Assembly (NCBI RefSeq): GCF_038039215.1
Contig: NZ_JBBPCL010000001.1
Coordinates: 5,642,001 to 5,706,000 of the forward strand
Direction: 5' to 3'
Source of the DNA: Pseudonocardia sp. T1-2H
GTDB lineage: Bacteria > Actinomycetota > Actinomycetes > Mycobacteriales > Pseudonocardiaceae
Length of the DNA: 64,000 nt
How positions within the stretch are numbered: the stretch's first letter is position 1; every line of letters starts with the position of its first letter. A program made the position numbers and the translations under genes. Positions 9,402 through 21,121 of this stretch are shown here, piece by piece. A model generated the notes under the pieces. It was not told where the DNA came from. It made no database searches and saw only the letters and a list, made by a program, of their open reading frames with translations.

Positions 9402-9434
9402 CCACCCTCACGCCGGATTCCGGCGTGAGGGTGG
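9402..9434. terminator. Bidirectional terminator
   Basis: A 15-bp perfect stem (CCACCCTCACGCCGG at 9402-9416, complement at 9420-9434) closes on an ATT loop and is followed by CTTTCC on the plus strand. It separates the convergent small membrane gene and guaA. Confidence 0.85.
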
Positions 9435-9462
9435 CTTTCCGCCGTTCAGCCGGGCGGAGCCG

Positions 9463-11013
9463 CTACTCCCACTCGATGGTGCCCGGCGGCTTGCTCGTGA
9501 CGTCGAGGACGACCCGGTTGACCTCGGCCACCTCGTTCGTGATCCGGGTCGAGATCCGTTCCAGGACCTCGTAGGGCACCCGGGTCCAGTCCGCGGTCAT
9601 CGCGTCCTCGGAGCTGACGGGCCGCAGGACGACCGGGTGGCCGTAGGTGCGGCCGTCGCCCTGCACGCCCACGCTGCGGACGTCCGCGAGCAGCACGACC
9701 GGGCACTGCCAGATGGTGTTGTCCAGGCCGGCGAGGGTGAGCTCCTCGCGGGCGATGGCGTCCGCCGCGCGCAGCGTCTCGAGCCGCTCGGCGTCGACCG
9801 CACCGATGATCCGGATGCCCAGGCCGGGCCCGGGGAAGGGCTGGCGCTGGACGATCGTCTCCGGCAGGCCCAGCTCGGCGCCGACCTTGCGGACCTCGTC
9901 CTTGAACAGTGCTCGCAGCGGCTCGACGAGGGCGAACTCGATGTCGTCCGGCAACCCGCCGACGTTGTGGTGGCTCTTGATCGTGGCCGTGCCGGCCCCG
10001 CCGCCGGACTCGACCACGTCCGGGTACAGCGTGCCCTGCACCAGGAACCCGACGTGCTCCTCCGCGGCGACCTCGGCCGTCGCGGCCTCGAACACCCGGA
10101 TGAACTCCCGGCCGATGATCTTCCGCTTCTCCTCCGGGTCCGTGACCCCGGCCAGCGCCTTGAGGAAGCGCTCCTCGGCGTCCACGGTGTGCAGCTTCGC
10201 GCCGGTGGCGGCGACGAAGTCCCGCTCCACCTGCTCCCGCTCCCCCGCCCGCAGCAGCCCGTGGTCCACGAACACGCAGGTCAGTCGGTCTCCGATGGCG
10301 CGCTGCACGATCGCGGCCGCCACCGCGGAGTCCACCCCGCCGGAGAGCCCGCAGATCGCGCGCCCTTCGCCGATCTGCTCGCGCACCGCGGCGACCGTCT
10401 CGTCGATGATCGACGACGTCGTCCAGTCCGGCGTGATGCCCGCGATCTCGTGCAGGAACCGCCGCAGCACCTCCTGGCCGTGCGGCGAGTGCCCGACCTC
10501 GGGGTGGTACTGCACGCCCGCCAGCCGCCGCTCGGTGTCCTCGAACCCGGCGACCTGCACCCGGTCCGTCGACGCCGTGACCGTGAAGCCCTCCGGCGCG
10601 CGGACCACCGAGTCCCCGTGGCTCATCCAGACCGGATGCTGCGCGGGGAGCCCGTCGTGCAGCACCCCCGCCTCGTCCGCGACGCGCACCTCGGTGCGGC
10701 CGTACTCGCGGGTGCCGTCGTGCGCGACGTCCCCGCCGAGGGCCTGCGCCATGGCCTGGAAGCCGTAGCACATGCCGAACACCGGGATCCCGGCCTCGAA
10801 CAGGGCGGGATCGACCGCGGGCGCGTCCTCCGCGTACACGCTGGAGGGGCCGCCGGACAGGATGATGGCGGCGGGACGGCGCCGGACGATCTCCTCGGTG
10901 GGCGTGCCGGCGGGCACGATTTCCGAGAAGACCTGCGCCTCGCGCACGCGGCGGGCGATGAGCTGGGCGTACTGGGCGCCGTAGTCGACAACGAGGACGG
11001 TGGGGGTTTCCAC
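9463..11013 (-). CDS. guaA: GMP synthase (glutamine-hydrolysing)
   Basis: This 516-aa enzyme aminates XMP to GMP using glutamine and ATP. The class I amidotransferase domain (about 1-195) has the Cys82 nucleophile in GMCYGFQ and a His/Glu pair in [11 protein letters not shown]. The ATP-pyrophosphatase domain carries the P-loop [10 protein letters not shown]. The C-terminal dimerisation domain ends in KPPGTIEWE. The GTG at 11013 (reading [12 protein letters not shown]) matches the usual family start. Upstream in-frame codons are not conserved-looking. It belongs to the guanine branch encoded nearby by guaB and guaB3. Confidence 0.98.
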   Translation of the reverse strand: METPTVLVVDYGAQYAQLIARRVREAQVFSEIVPAGTPTEEIVRRRPAAIILSGGPSSVYAEDAPAVDPALFEAGIPVFGMCYGFQAMAQALGGDVAHDGTREYGRTEVRVADEAGVLHDGLPAQHPVWMSHGDSVVRAPEGFTVTASTDRVQVAGFEDTERRLAGVQYHPEVGHSPHGQEVLRRFLHEIAGITPDWTTSSIIDETVAAVREQIGEGRAICGLSGGVDSAVAAAIVQRAIGDRLTCVFVDHGLLRAGEREQVERDFVAATGAKLHTVDAEERFLKALAGVTDPEEKRKIIGREFIRVFEAATAEVAAEEHVGFLVQGTLYPDVVESGGGAGTATIKSHHNVGGLPDDIEFALVEPLRALFKDEVRKVGAELGLPETIVQRQPFPGPGLGIRIIGAVDAERLETLRAADAIAREELTLAGLDNTIWQCPVVLLADVRSVGVQGDGRTYGHPVVLRPVSSEDAMTADWTRVPYEVLERISTRITNEVAEVNRVVLDVTSKPPGTIEWE

Positions 11014-11243
11014 GGGTCCAGGGTAAACGCCGGGCACCCGCGCCCTGCCCGTCGCATCCGCTCCCGGCCGCGCCGATCGCCGCGAGCGGGACGTCAGAGC
11101 ACCCCCTGCCGCCGTCAGGTGCCGCTCGCCTCGATCAGGTGAGGCCCTCGCGCCCGGCTGTGATCCGCCACCGGGATGCCGTGTCGCGGCCGGAGCGACG
11201 GTCACAATGAACCGACGCGCACGCGGCCGGAACAGGAGATCGC

Positions 11244-11348
11244 ATGACCATCCGGGCTCACCCGGTCCGGCTCCGCCCGGCGACGCGCGGCCGCACCCCC
11301 GGCGCGGGCCGGCCCGACCTGCGACGAGCGGGAGCGGCGCGGCGGTGA
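11244..11348 (+). CDS. 34-codon Arg-rich mini-ORF coupled to the ATP-grasp gene
   Basis: ATG 11244 stands five bases behind AGGAG, a better ribosome-binding site than any other in this intergenic region. The frame encodes 34 residues, rich in Arg (10), Pro and Gly, beginning [12 protein letters not shown]. Its TGA overlaps the GTG of the downstream ATP-grasp gene (GTGA, 11345-11348), the arrangement expected for translational coupling. It could be a leader peptide that controls ribosome entry into the next gene, or a true small product. I recognise no family. It may also be fortuitous in such GC-rich DNA. Confidence 0.5.
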   Translation: MTIRAHPVRLRPATRGRTPGAGRPDLRRAGAARR

Positions 11349-13911
11349 GCACGCTCCCGTCCGGCGAGCGAGCCGGCCACCCGGGCCCCGGCTCCCCGGA
11401 GCACGCGGCGGCCGACGAGATGCGGACCGCCACCGGCGACGTCCGTCCCCTGTGGACGGGGCTCGCGGGGGTGCTCGACGCCGCCGGCCCGGCCGGGCTC
11501 GCGGCCCGCCGCGCGGACACCGAACGCCTGCTCGCGGACGACGGCGTCGCCTACCACCCGCCCGGCGCCGAGGACGAGCAGCTCTGGGAGCTGGACCCGC
11601 TCCCCCTGATCCTCGACGGCGCGGACTGGTCCTCGCTGCAGGTCGCGGTCGCGCAGCGGGCCGAGCTCGCGGACCGGCTGCTCGCGGACCTCTACGGCCC
11701 CCGGGACACGATCCGCCGCGGGCTGGTGCCGGTGGAGGTAGTCGACGGGCATCCCGGCTACCTGCACGCCTGGCGACGGCCTGCGGGGACGGTGCCCCGG
11801 CGCGAGCTGTTCCTCTGCGGTGTCGACCTCGGCCGCTCCCCCGACGGCTGGGTCGTCCTCGACGACCGGGTCCAGGCCCCTTCCGGCGCCGGGTACGCGA
11901 TGGCGAACCGCCGGGTCGTCGCGCGGGTGCTCTCGGCGCTGCACCGGCGCTCCCGGATCCGCCGGCTCGGCCCCTTCTTCGAGGCGATGCGCGCCGGCCT
12001 CGCCGCCGAGGTGCCGGGAGCCGACGAGCCGCGAACCGTCCTGCTCACCCCCGGCCCCCACTCGGAGACGGCCTACGAGCAGGCGCTGCTGTCGTCGCTG
12101 CTGGGCGTGCCGCTCGTGCTCGGCTCCGAGCTCACGGTCCGGGACGGCAGGGTGTGGCAGCACGCGCTGGGCCGCCTCGAACCCGTCGACGTCGTGCTCC
12201 GCCGGCTCGACGCACAGTGGTGCGATCCGCTGGACCTGCGGCCGGACTCCCGGCTCGGCGTCCCCGGCCTGACGGAGGCCGCCCGGCTCGGCACGGTCAG
12301 CGTGCTCAACGGCCTGGGCAGCGGCGTCCTGGAGAACCCGGGCCTGCTGCCGTTCCTCCCCGCCGTGTGCGAGGCGCTGCTCGGCGAGCCTCTGACTCTG
12401 CCCTCGGCGCGGACCTGGTGGTGCGGGGATCCGCTGTCCCGCGCCCACGTGCTCGCCCGGCTGCCCGAGCTGGTCATCACCCCGATCGCCCGCGGCGAGG
12501 GCCGCACGACGGTCCGCGGGGCGGACCTCACCGAGGACGGGCGCGCCGCACTGGCCGCCCGGATCGAGGCCGAGCCCTACGCCTGGGCCGGCCAGGAGCA
12601 GGTGCCGCTGAGCACCACGCCCGTCCTGAGTCCCGCGCCCGTCCCGGGTGGCAGCGGCGTCACGTCCCGGTCCGTGTCGCTGCGAGCCTTCGCGGTCGCG
12701 ACCGGGGACGGCTGGGAGGTCCTCGACGGCGGCCTCGCCCAGGTCCCGGCCCTCGACGGCGGCCATCCGGCCTTCGAGGGCACGGCGACGCTCGCGAAGG
12801 ACGTCTGGATCGTCGGTGAGCGCCCGGAGCAGGCGGCCGGGCCCTGGTCCGACGACACGGGCGGCCCTCCGGTCGTCGTCCCGCTCCGGGGGGTCTCGCC
12901 GCGGGTCGCCGAGGACCTGTTCTGGCTCGGCCGCTACTCCGAGCGCGCCGAGGACACCACCCGGCTGCTTCGCGCCGTCGCGGACCGGTGGGCGGACTTC
13001 CGGACCTCCCCGAGCCGGCCGGTGCCCTCGCGCTCGGCGCCCTGCTGCGCGCGACGACCGCGATCACCGGCACGGACCCCGGCTTCCTCGCCGACGGCCC
13101 GGACCGGACGCCGCCCGCCGTCGAGCTGCATTCGTTGCTCTGCGACCGTGAGCGCCCGGGCACCCTCGGGTTCGCGGTGCACCGGCTCAACCTCTCCGCG
13201 CAGGCTGTCCGGGAGCAGCTCTCCACGGACACCTGGCTCGTGCTGAGCCGGCTCGACGAGGTGCTCGCCCGCCTCGCGGCCTCGCCCCCGACCCGCAACG
13301 GCCCCGACCCGGACCTGGACGGCGCGCTGGTCTCCGGCGCGCTCGACCGGGTCCTCGCGGGGCTGCTCGCGCTCTCCGGTATCGAGGCGGAGAGCCTGGT
13401 CCGCGACGCGGGGTGGCACCTCCTCGACGCGGGCCGGCGGATCGAGCGTGCCCAGCACGTCGTCGCGCTGCTGCGGGAGACGCTCGGCGAGGACCCGGGC
13501 GGCCAGGCCGGCCGGCTCGTCACCGAGACCACCGTGATCGTCGCGGAGAGCGTGATCACCCACCGCCGACGGCACGCCGGGCGCCGGGACGTCGCGCCCG
13601 TGCTGGGCCTGCTGCTCACGGACCGGGACAACCCGCGCGCCGTCGCCTACCAGCTGGCCCGGCTGGAGGAGGACCTCGGCGCGCTGCCCGGACCGGTGCC
13701 GGACGCGCTCGCCGCCACCGTCGAGCGGCTGGCCGCGGCGGACCTCGGCGCGGCCGCCGCGCGGGCCGCGGACGGCTCCCGGGCGGGACTGCGGCTGCTG
13801 CTCTCCGGGCTCGGGGACGACCTCGCCCGGCTCGCCGAGCAGATCGCCGCGGCCCACTTCGCCCACGCCGCCGGGCCCCGCCCCTACGACCCGCTGGTGG
13901 CGACGCCGTGA
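11345..13911 (+). CDS. Circularly permuted ATP-grasp / alpha-E fusion protein, with a frameshift
   Basis: Residues 1 to about 520 match the circularly permuted type 2 ATP-grasp family ([51 protein letters not shown]). An alpha-E domain follows, beginning [21 protein letters not shown]. The frame breaks in the CCCC run at 13008-13011; adding one base joins [19 protein letters not shown] and completes the alpha-E domain to 13911. Mycobacteria keep these as two adjacent genes. ATP-grasp proteins of this class are predicted amide/peptide ligases. The real substrate is unknown. The gene overlaps the transglutaminase gene by four bases. Confidence 0.85.
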
Positions 13912-14783
13912 TCCGCTACACCGTCACCCACCGCACCCACTACACGTACTCCGGCGACGTCTCGACGAGCTTCGGCCGCGCCCACCTGCTCCCCCGCGAT
14001 CAGGCGGACCAGCGCTGCGGCGCCGCCGAGATCGTCCTGGACCCCGCGCCGGACGAGCTGCGCGAGCACACCGACGCGTTCGGCAACCGTTCCACCTACT
14101 TCGTCGTGCGCAGTCCGCACCGGGAGCTCACCGTGCTCGCCCGCAGCACCGTCACGGTCGAGCGGCCGGAACCGGCCCCGGCGCAGCGGCCCTGGGAGGC
14201 GGTGCGGGACCTGCTCACCGGCACGGCCGACGACGTGCTGGACGCGCGCACCTTCGCCGTCGCGTCACCGCGGCTGCCCGCGCTGGCGGAGGTCGCCGCC
14301 TACGCCCGGCCGTCGTTCCCGCCCGGGCGGCCGCTCGGCGAGGCGGTCGGGGACCTGTGCACCCGGGTCCACGCCGACTTCTCCTACGTCAGCGGTTCGA
14401 CGACCGTGCGCTCCACCGTGCTCGACCTGCTCGAGGGCCGCGAGGGCGTCTGCCAGGACTTCGCGCACCTCGCGGTGTCCGGGCTGCGCTCGGTCGGGCT
14501 GCCGGCCCGGTACGTCAGCGGGTACCTGGAGACCCTGCCGCCGCCCGGCAAGCCCAAGGTGCGGGGCGCGGACGCGTCGCACGCCTGGGTCTCGGCCTGG
14601 ACCGGTGACGGCTGGCTCGACCTGGATCCGACGAACGACCGGGTCGTCGACTCGTCCTACGTCGTGCTGGCGCACGGGCGGGACTACGGCGACGTGCCAC
14701 CGTTGAAGGGCGTGCTCTTCACGGACTCGGGCGGGAGTGTGATGACGGTGGCGGTGGACATGGAACGGACGGAGGACGGGTAG
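13908..14783 (+). CDS. Transglutaminase-like cysteine protease of the ATP-grasp/alpha-E cluster
   Basis: This 291-aa protein starts at a GTG inside the previous stop (GTGA). The N-terminal beta domain (residues about 3-80, YTVTHRTHYTYSGDV) is the bacterial transglutaminase N domain. The papain-like core follows with Cys182 (GVCQDFAHLA), His225 (ASHAWVSAW) and Asp240 (DLDPTND), a complete triad. There is no signal peptide, so it acts in the cytoplasm. In this conserved neighbourhood it is expected to hydrolyse or transfer the amide bonds that the ATP-grasp partner makes. That reaction is predicted, not shown. Confidence 0.93.
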   Translation: MIRYTVTHRTHYTYSGDVSTSFGRAHLLPRDQADQRCGAAEIVLDPAPDELREHTDAFGNRSTYFVVRSPHRELTVLARSTVTVERPEPAPAQRPWEAVRDLLTGTADDVLDARTFAVASPRLPALAEVAAYARPSFPPGRPLGEAVGDLCTRVHADFSYVSGSTTVRSTVLDLLEGREGVCQDFAHLAVSGLRSVGLPARYVSGYLETLPPPGKPKVRGADASHAWVSAWTGDGWLDLDPTNDRVVDSSYVVLAHGRDYGDVPPLKGVLFTDSGGSVMTVAVDMERTEDG

Positions 14784-14791
14784 TTCGCCCG

Positions 14792-15838
14792 GTGCGCGCC
14801 TTCACCTGCCCCCACTGCTCGGCCCTGGTGTTCTTCGAGAACTCCGTGTGCCTCACCTGTGCCACCGCGATCGGCTACTCGCGCGCGGAGGGCGCCTTCG
14901 TCGAGGCGGCGGGCCGGACGCGGTGCGCGAACCGGTCCCTCGCCACGTGCAACTGGTTCGCCGAGGACGACGGTCCGCTGTGCGGCTGCTGTGCGCTGAC
15001 CCGCACCCGCCCCCGGGACGACGACGCCGAGGGCCTCGAGGCGTTCGCCCTCACCGAGGCGGCGAAGCGGCGGCTGGTCTACCAGCTCGACGACCTGGGC
15101 CTGCCCGTCGTCGGCCGGGACGTCGACCCGGAGGGCGGGCTGGCGTTCGACCTGCTCTCCAGCGCGAACGAGCCGGTGGTCACCGGGCACGCGAACGGCG
15201 TCGTCACCCTCGACCTCGCGGAGGGCGACGCCGGGCACCGCGAACGCCTGCGGATCCAGCTCGCCGAGCCCTACCGGACGCTGCTCGGGCACCTGCGCCA
15301 CGAGACCGGCCACTGGTACTGGGAGGTGCTCGTGGACCGGCCCGGCCGCGGCGAGGACTTCCGCGCCGTGTTCGGCGACGAGCGCGCGGACTACGGCGAG
15401 GCGCTGCAGCGGCACTACGACTCGAACCCGCCCGCGAACTGGGGCGACACGTTCGTCAGCACCTACGCGACGGCCCACCCGTGGGAGGACTGGGCCGAGA
15501 CCTTCGCCCACTACCTGCACATCCGGGACACCTCGCAGACCGCGGCGGCGTTCGGCGTGGTGGTCAACGGACCCCAGAACGTGCAGGTCCGTCCGGACGA
15601 GGGGCTGGTCTCCGAGCCGCAGGAGGCGTCGTCGGACTTCGCCGGGATCGTGGCCGCCTGGCTGCCGCTCACCTACGCGCTCAACGCCGTCAACCGGTCC
15701 ATGGGGACCACCGACCTGTACCCCTTCGTGCTCGCCCCGGCCGTCCTGGACAAGCTCCGCTTCGTCCACGACCTGGTGACCGCGGACCGCGCGTACCTCC
15801 CCGCCGAGCCGGCCGAGCCCACCGCGGTGGCCGGCTGA
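14792..15838 (+). CDS. Zinc-ribbon putative metallopeptidase
   Basis: This 348-aa protein follows the transglutaminase gene after eight bases. The N-terminus has Cys pairs CPHC (6-9) and CLTC (20-23), then further Cys at 45, 53, 64, 66 and 67, suggesting two structural zinc sites. The catalytic HETGH motif is at 170-174, with a downstream Glu in WEDWAETFAHYLH as the likely third ligand. This matches the putative zinc-binding metallopeptidase family often found beside transglutaminase/alpha-E genes. The substrate is unknown. It plausibly processes the peptides or isopeptides handled by its neighbours. Confidence 0.85.
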   Translation: MRAFTCPHCSALVFFENSVCLTCATAIGYSRAEGAFVEAAGRTRCANRSLATCNWFAEDDGPLCGCCALTRTRPRDDDAEGLEAFALTEAAKRRLVYQLDDLGLPVVGRDVDPEGGLAFDLLSSANEPVVTGHANGVVTLDLAEGDAGHRERLRIQLAEPYRTLLGHLRHETGHWYWEVLVDRPGRGEDFRAVFGDERADYGEALQRHYDSNPPANWGDTFVSTYATAHPWEDWAETFAHYLHIRDTSQTAAAFGVVVNGPQNVQVRPDEGLVSEPQEASSDFAGIVAAWLPLTYALNAVNRSMGTTDLYPFVLAPAVLDKLRFVHDLVTADRAYLPAEPAEPTAVAG

Positions 15839-15849
15839 CGCACAGCGTC

Positions 15850-15936
15850 GTGAGCGGTGGGCCGCTCGTTCCCCTGTCCGCCGATGAGATCCGGGTCGCC
15901 GCCGCCGTGCTGCGTCGCGCGCGGGGCGTTGTGCGC
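15850..15936 (+). pseudogene. Possible 5' remnant of a copper amine oxidase gene
   Basis: From GTG 15850 the frame reads PLVPLSADEIRVAAAVLRR, which resembles the N-terminal start of primary-amine oxidases. The resemblance ends after about 28 codons and the frame then runs into low-quality sequence antisense to guaB3. If real, it is a truncated leftover. Only one short motif supports it. Confidence 0.3.
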
Positions 15937-15941
15937 CCGGG

Positions 15942-15971
15942 CCGGAACGACCCCTTCGGGTCTGCTTCCGG
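15942..15971. terminator. Candidate hairpin between zinc peptidase and guaB3
   Basis: CCGGAA (15942-15947) and TTCCGG (15966-15971) enclose GACCC-CTTC-GGGTC (15949-15962). The stem is interrupted but could end both convergent transcripts. Confidence 0.4.
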
Positions 15972-16002
15972 TCCAGAAAGCTCAGGTCGGAAGGATGATG
16001 TG

Positions 16003-17138
16003 TCAGCCGCGGACGGTGAGCCCCACCCGCTGGAACTCCTTGAGGTCGCTGTAGCCGGTCTTGGCCATCGCGCGGCGCAGCGCGCCGAACAGGTTGACCG
16101 TGCCGTACGGCGTGCTCGACGGGCCGAAGAGCACCTGCTCGAGGGAGCGGTCGCTCTGCGCGAACCCGGTGACCTCCGAGCGCGGGAGCGACGGGTGCGC
16201 CGCGGCGGAGGTCCAGTAGAGGCCCTCGGCCGGGGACTCCGCGGAGTCCGCGAGCTGCTCGCCGAGCATGACGGCGTCCGCACCGCAGGCGATGGCCTTC
16301 GCGATGTCCCCGGAGCCGGTGATGCCGCCGTCCGCGATGACGTGGACGTAGCGGCCGCCGGTCTCGTCCAGGTAGTCCCGGCGGGCCGCGGCGGCGTCGA
16401 CGATCGCGGTGGCCATCGGGACGCCGATGCCCAGGACGTCGTCCGTGGTGGTGGCGGTCGCCTGGCCGTAGCCGACGATGACGCCCGCGGCGCCCGTACG
16501 CATGAGGTGCATCGCGGTGCGGTAGTCCCCCACGCCACCGGCGACGACCGGGACGTCCAGGGAGTTGATGAAGTCCTTCAGGTTGAGCGGCTCGTCCCCG
16601 GCCGAACCCACCGCGACGTGCTCCGCCGAGATGATCGTGCCCTGTACGACGAGGATCTCGACGCCGCCGGCGAGCAGCATCGGGGTAGCGCGCGGGCCCG
16701 CTGCGGGCTGACCCGCGCCGCGACCGTGACCCCGGCGTTCCGCACGGTGGCCAGCGCCTCGGCCAGCAGGTCCGGCTGGATGGGCGCGGCGTGCAGCTCC
16801 TGCAGGACCCGGATGGCGGCGGCCGGGTCGTCGGAGTCCGCGGCCTCGACCACCCGGGCGAGCGCCCCGTCGGCGTCCGCGTGCCGGGCCCAGAGGCCCT
16901 CCGCGTTCAGCACCGCGAGCCCGCCCAGCTTGCCGACGGCAGCCGCCGTCGCCGGGGACACCACGGCGTCCGTCGGATGCGTCACGAGGGGGATCTCGAA
17001 CCGGTAGGCGTCCAGCTGCCAGGCGGTCGAGACCTCCTTCGAGCTCCGCGTCCGACGGGAAGGAACAATCTCGACCTGGCTCAGGTCGTAGGCCCGACGG
17101 GCCTCTCGGCCCATCCCGATCTCCACGAGGTCACGCAC
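16003..17138 (-). CDS. guaB3: GuaB3 family IMP dehydrogenase-related protein, with a frameshift
   Basis: The protein is about 378 aa when repaired. The N-terminal half (MRDLVEIGMGREARRAYDL to VTVAARVSPQRARA) and the C-terminal half (PMLLAGGVEILVVQGTIIS to KEFQRVGLTVRG) lie in different frames that meet at about 16683-16692, next to a CCCC run. One added base restores RARALTPMLLAGG-like sequence. The GuaB3 subfamily lacks CBS domains, as here. Recent family knowledge links GuaB3 proteins to GMP reductase-type activity; the biochemical role of this copy is inferred. It lies 32 bases downstream of guaB on the same strand, consistent with an operon. Confidence 0.88.
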
Positions 17139-17170
17139 GGGTGACCAGGGTAGACGGTCCTCCGGTCGTG

Positions 17171-19265
<2,095 letters not shown>

Positions 19266-19289
19266 GTCCGGCCCTCCCCACGCACGAGA

Positions 19290-19330
19290 ACGGCCCCCGA
19301 ACCTCCGTCGGAACGGAGATCGGGGGCCGT
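19290..19330. terminator. Bidirectional terminator between DUF5319 gene and rsdA
   Basis: ACGGCCCCCGA (19290-19300) pairs with TCGGGGGCCGT (19320-19330), and an inner stem CTCCG/CGGAG (19303-19307, 19314-19318) extends it. It lies between convergent genes. Confidence 0.85.
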
Positions 19331-19343
19331 CGTCGTTCGGGCG

Positions 19344-20548
19344 TCAGGCGGGGGTGGAGGTGGTCCCCGCCGTGGAGGTGCCGGTCCCGGACGACTTCGC
19401 CGTGGTGGTGCCCGACGTCGTGGTGCCCGACGTCGTCGTGCCCGAGGCCGTCGGGGTGGCCGGGGCGCTCGAGGACGACGGGGTCGCGTCCGGGGCGCCC
19501 TCCGAGCTGGGCGTCGGCTCGGTGCTGGAGGACGGCGCCGTCGAGGACGACGGGGCCTCCGACGACGTGCCGCTGCCCGGCGCGCTCGTGCCCGGCCGGT
19601 TCGGCGTCCGCGGGTCACCCGAACCGGTCCCGGTGCCCGAGGTGCTACCCGGCGACGTTCCCGTGCCGGGGTTGCTCGGCCCGGCGCCCGGCGAGGACGA
19701 GGTGCCCGACGCCGGTGGGATCACCGGTTCCGGCTGGCCCTCGGTCCCCGGGGGGAGGGCGGCGGGGTGCCGTCCGACAGCGGCGCCTTCGGATCCGTCG
19801 GCGTCCCCGAGGGCGTCTCCGACACCTTGGCGGCGAGGAACTCCTGCTGCGCGGCGAGGTAGGTCCTGCCCTCGTCCGGCTGCACCTTCGCCAGCAGCGG
19901 CGCGAGGTCCGCGATGTCCCGCTGGGCACCGGCGGTGTCCCCGTGGGCCAGCTTGTCGTTGACGGCGGCGATCCGGTCCCGCACCTCGAACGCGGCCTGC
20001 CGCGACTCCGCGACGTTGCTGTACAGCACCCGGGTGACCCCGAACAGCGGGTCCCCCGGCTGCGCGTCGTGCGCACCGAGCGAGACACCGCCGATGCTGA
20101 AGACCAGCAGCGCGGCGGCCCCGGCGAGCGGGATCAGGTGCCGGCGCCGGGCCGAGCGGGGCGCACCCGACTCGACGGCCTGCACGGCCTTGTCGGTGCT
20201 GACCAGCTCCGGGATCGGATCGGCGTCGACCTCGGCCTTCCAGGCGGCGAGCATCGCGACCACTCGGTCGTCGTCGTCGTAACCGGACAGGCCCGGCGAC
20301 GAGACGGAGAGGCCGGCGGAGAGCGCGTTGATCAGCTCGTCGTCCGCCTGCACGGCGACGAGGTCGATCGGCTCCTCGGCGAAGCCGCCGTCGTTCGGGT
20401 CGTCCGCGGCGCGGCGTTCACGGCCGTGCAGCGGGATCGGACGGGTCACCATGCCGTCCGGGTGCGCACCGTTGCCGCCGTTGGTGCGGCGCCCGTTGGC
20501 GGACCGGCGGGAGTTCCGGCTGAACGGGTTGTCGTCCTGGTCGGGCAC
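19344..20548 (-). CDS. rsdA: Anti-sigma-D factor RsdA, with a frameshift in its tail
   Basis: The N-terminal cytoplasmic part (residues about 45-130, EEPIDLVAVQADDELINALSAG) is the SigD-binding region. A single transmembrane helix lies at about 138-158, then an extracytoplasmic helical segment (RVLYSNVAESRQAAFEVRD). The frame breaks in a run of six C (19749-19754 on the complement side); one extra C gives SPPGTEGQPEPVIPPASG and continues into a Ser/Thr/Pro-rich tail ending at 19344. Its GTG follows the sigD stop directly. RsdA holds SigD inactive until regulated proteolysis in mycobacteria. The same is inferred here. Confidence 0.87.
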
Positions 20549-21121
20549 TCAGACCACCTCCTCCTCGGGCATGTTCCTGCGTAGTCGGGCGAGTGCGCGG
20601 TGCTGGGCGACGCGGACGGCGCCCGGGGTGGAGCCGACCGCGTCCGCAGTCTCCTCCGCGGAGAGGCCGACCACGACGCGCAGGACGATGATCTCCCGTT
20701 GTTTCTCGGGGAGCTGGTCGAGCAGCCGGGCCATCTGGCCGGAGAGCTCGCCGCGCAGGGCGCGCTGCTCCGGGCCGTCGGAGCCGTCGAGGGCGTCCGG
20801 GACGTCCGCGACCGGCTCGGATCTGTTACGGGTCGCGGCACGGTGCGCGTCGATCACCTTGTGCGACGCGATGCCGTACACGAACGCCAGGAACGGTCGC
20901 CCCTGGACGCGGTACCCGGGTAGGGCCGTCAGCACGGCCAGACACACCTCCTGCGCGACGTCGTCCGCCGAGACGGACGAGCGGTCCATCCGTCCGAGCC
21001 GGGCGCGGCAGTACCGCACGACCAGAGGCCGGATGGTGGCCAGTACACGTTCGACCGCTCTGCGGTCACCTGCCATCGCAAGTGCCACCAGCTCGTCGGG
21101 AACGTCTGTCGCTTCACTCAT
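20549..21121 (-). CDS. sigD: RNA polymerase sigma factor SigD (ECF)
   Basis: This 190-aa ECF sigma factor shows region 2 with SADDVAQEVCLAVLTALPGYR and FLAFVYGIASHKVIDAHR, and region 4 with LPEKQREIIVLRVVVGLSAEETADAVGS. The order with the anti-sigma gene immediately downstream, and DUF5319 beyond it, matches the mycobacterial sigD locus. Stop and start with rsdA are adjacent, so sigma and anti-sigma are made in a coupled way. In mycobacteria SigD regulates starvation and envelope genes. The regulon here is unknown. Confidence 0.95.
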   Translation of the reverse strand: MSEATDVPDELVALAMAGDRRAVERVLATIRPLVVRYCRARLGRMDRSSVSADDVAQEVCLAVLTALPGYRVQGRPFLAFVYGIASHKVIDAHRAATRNRSEPVADVPDALDGSDGPEQRALRGELSGQMARLLDQLPEKQREIIVLRVVVGLSAEETADAVGSTPGAVRVAQHRALARLRRNMPEEEVV

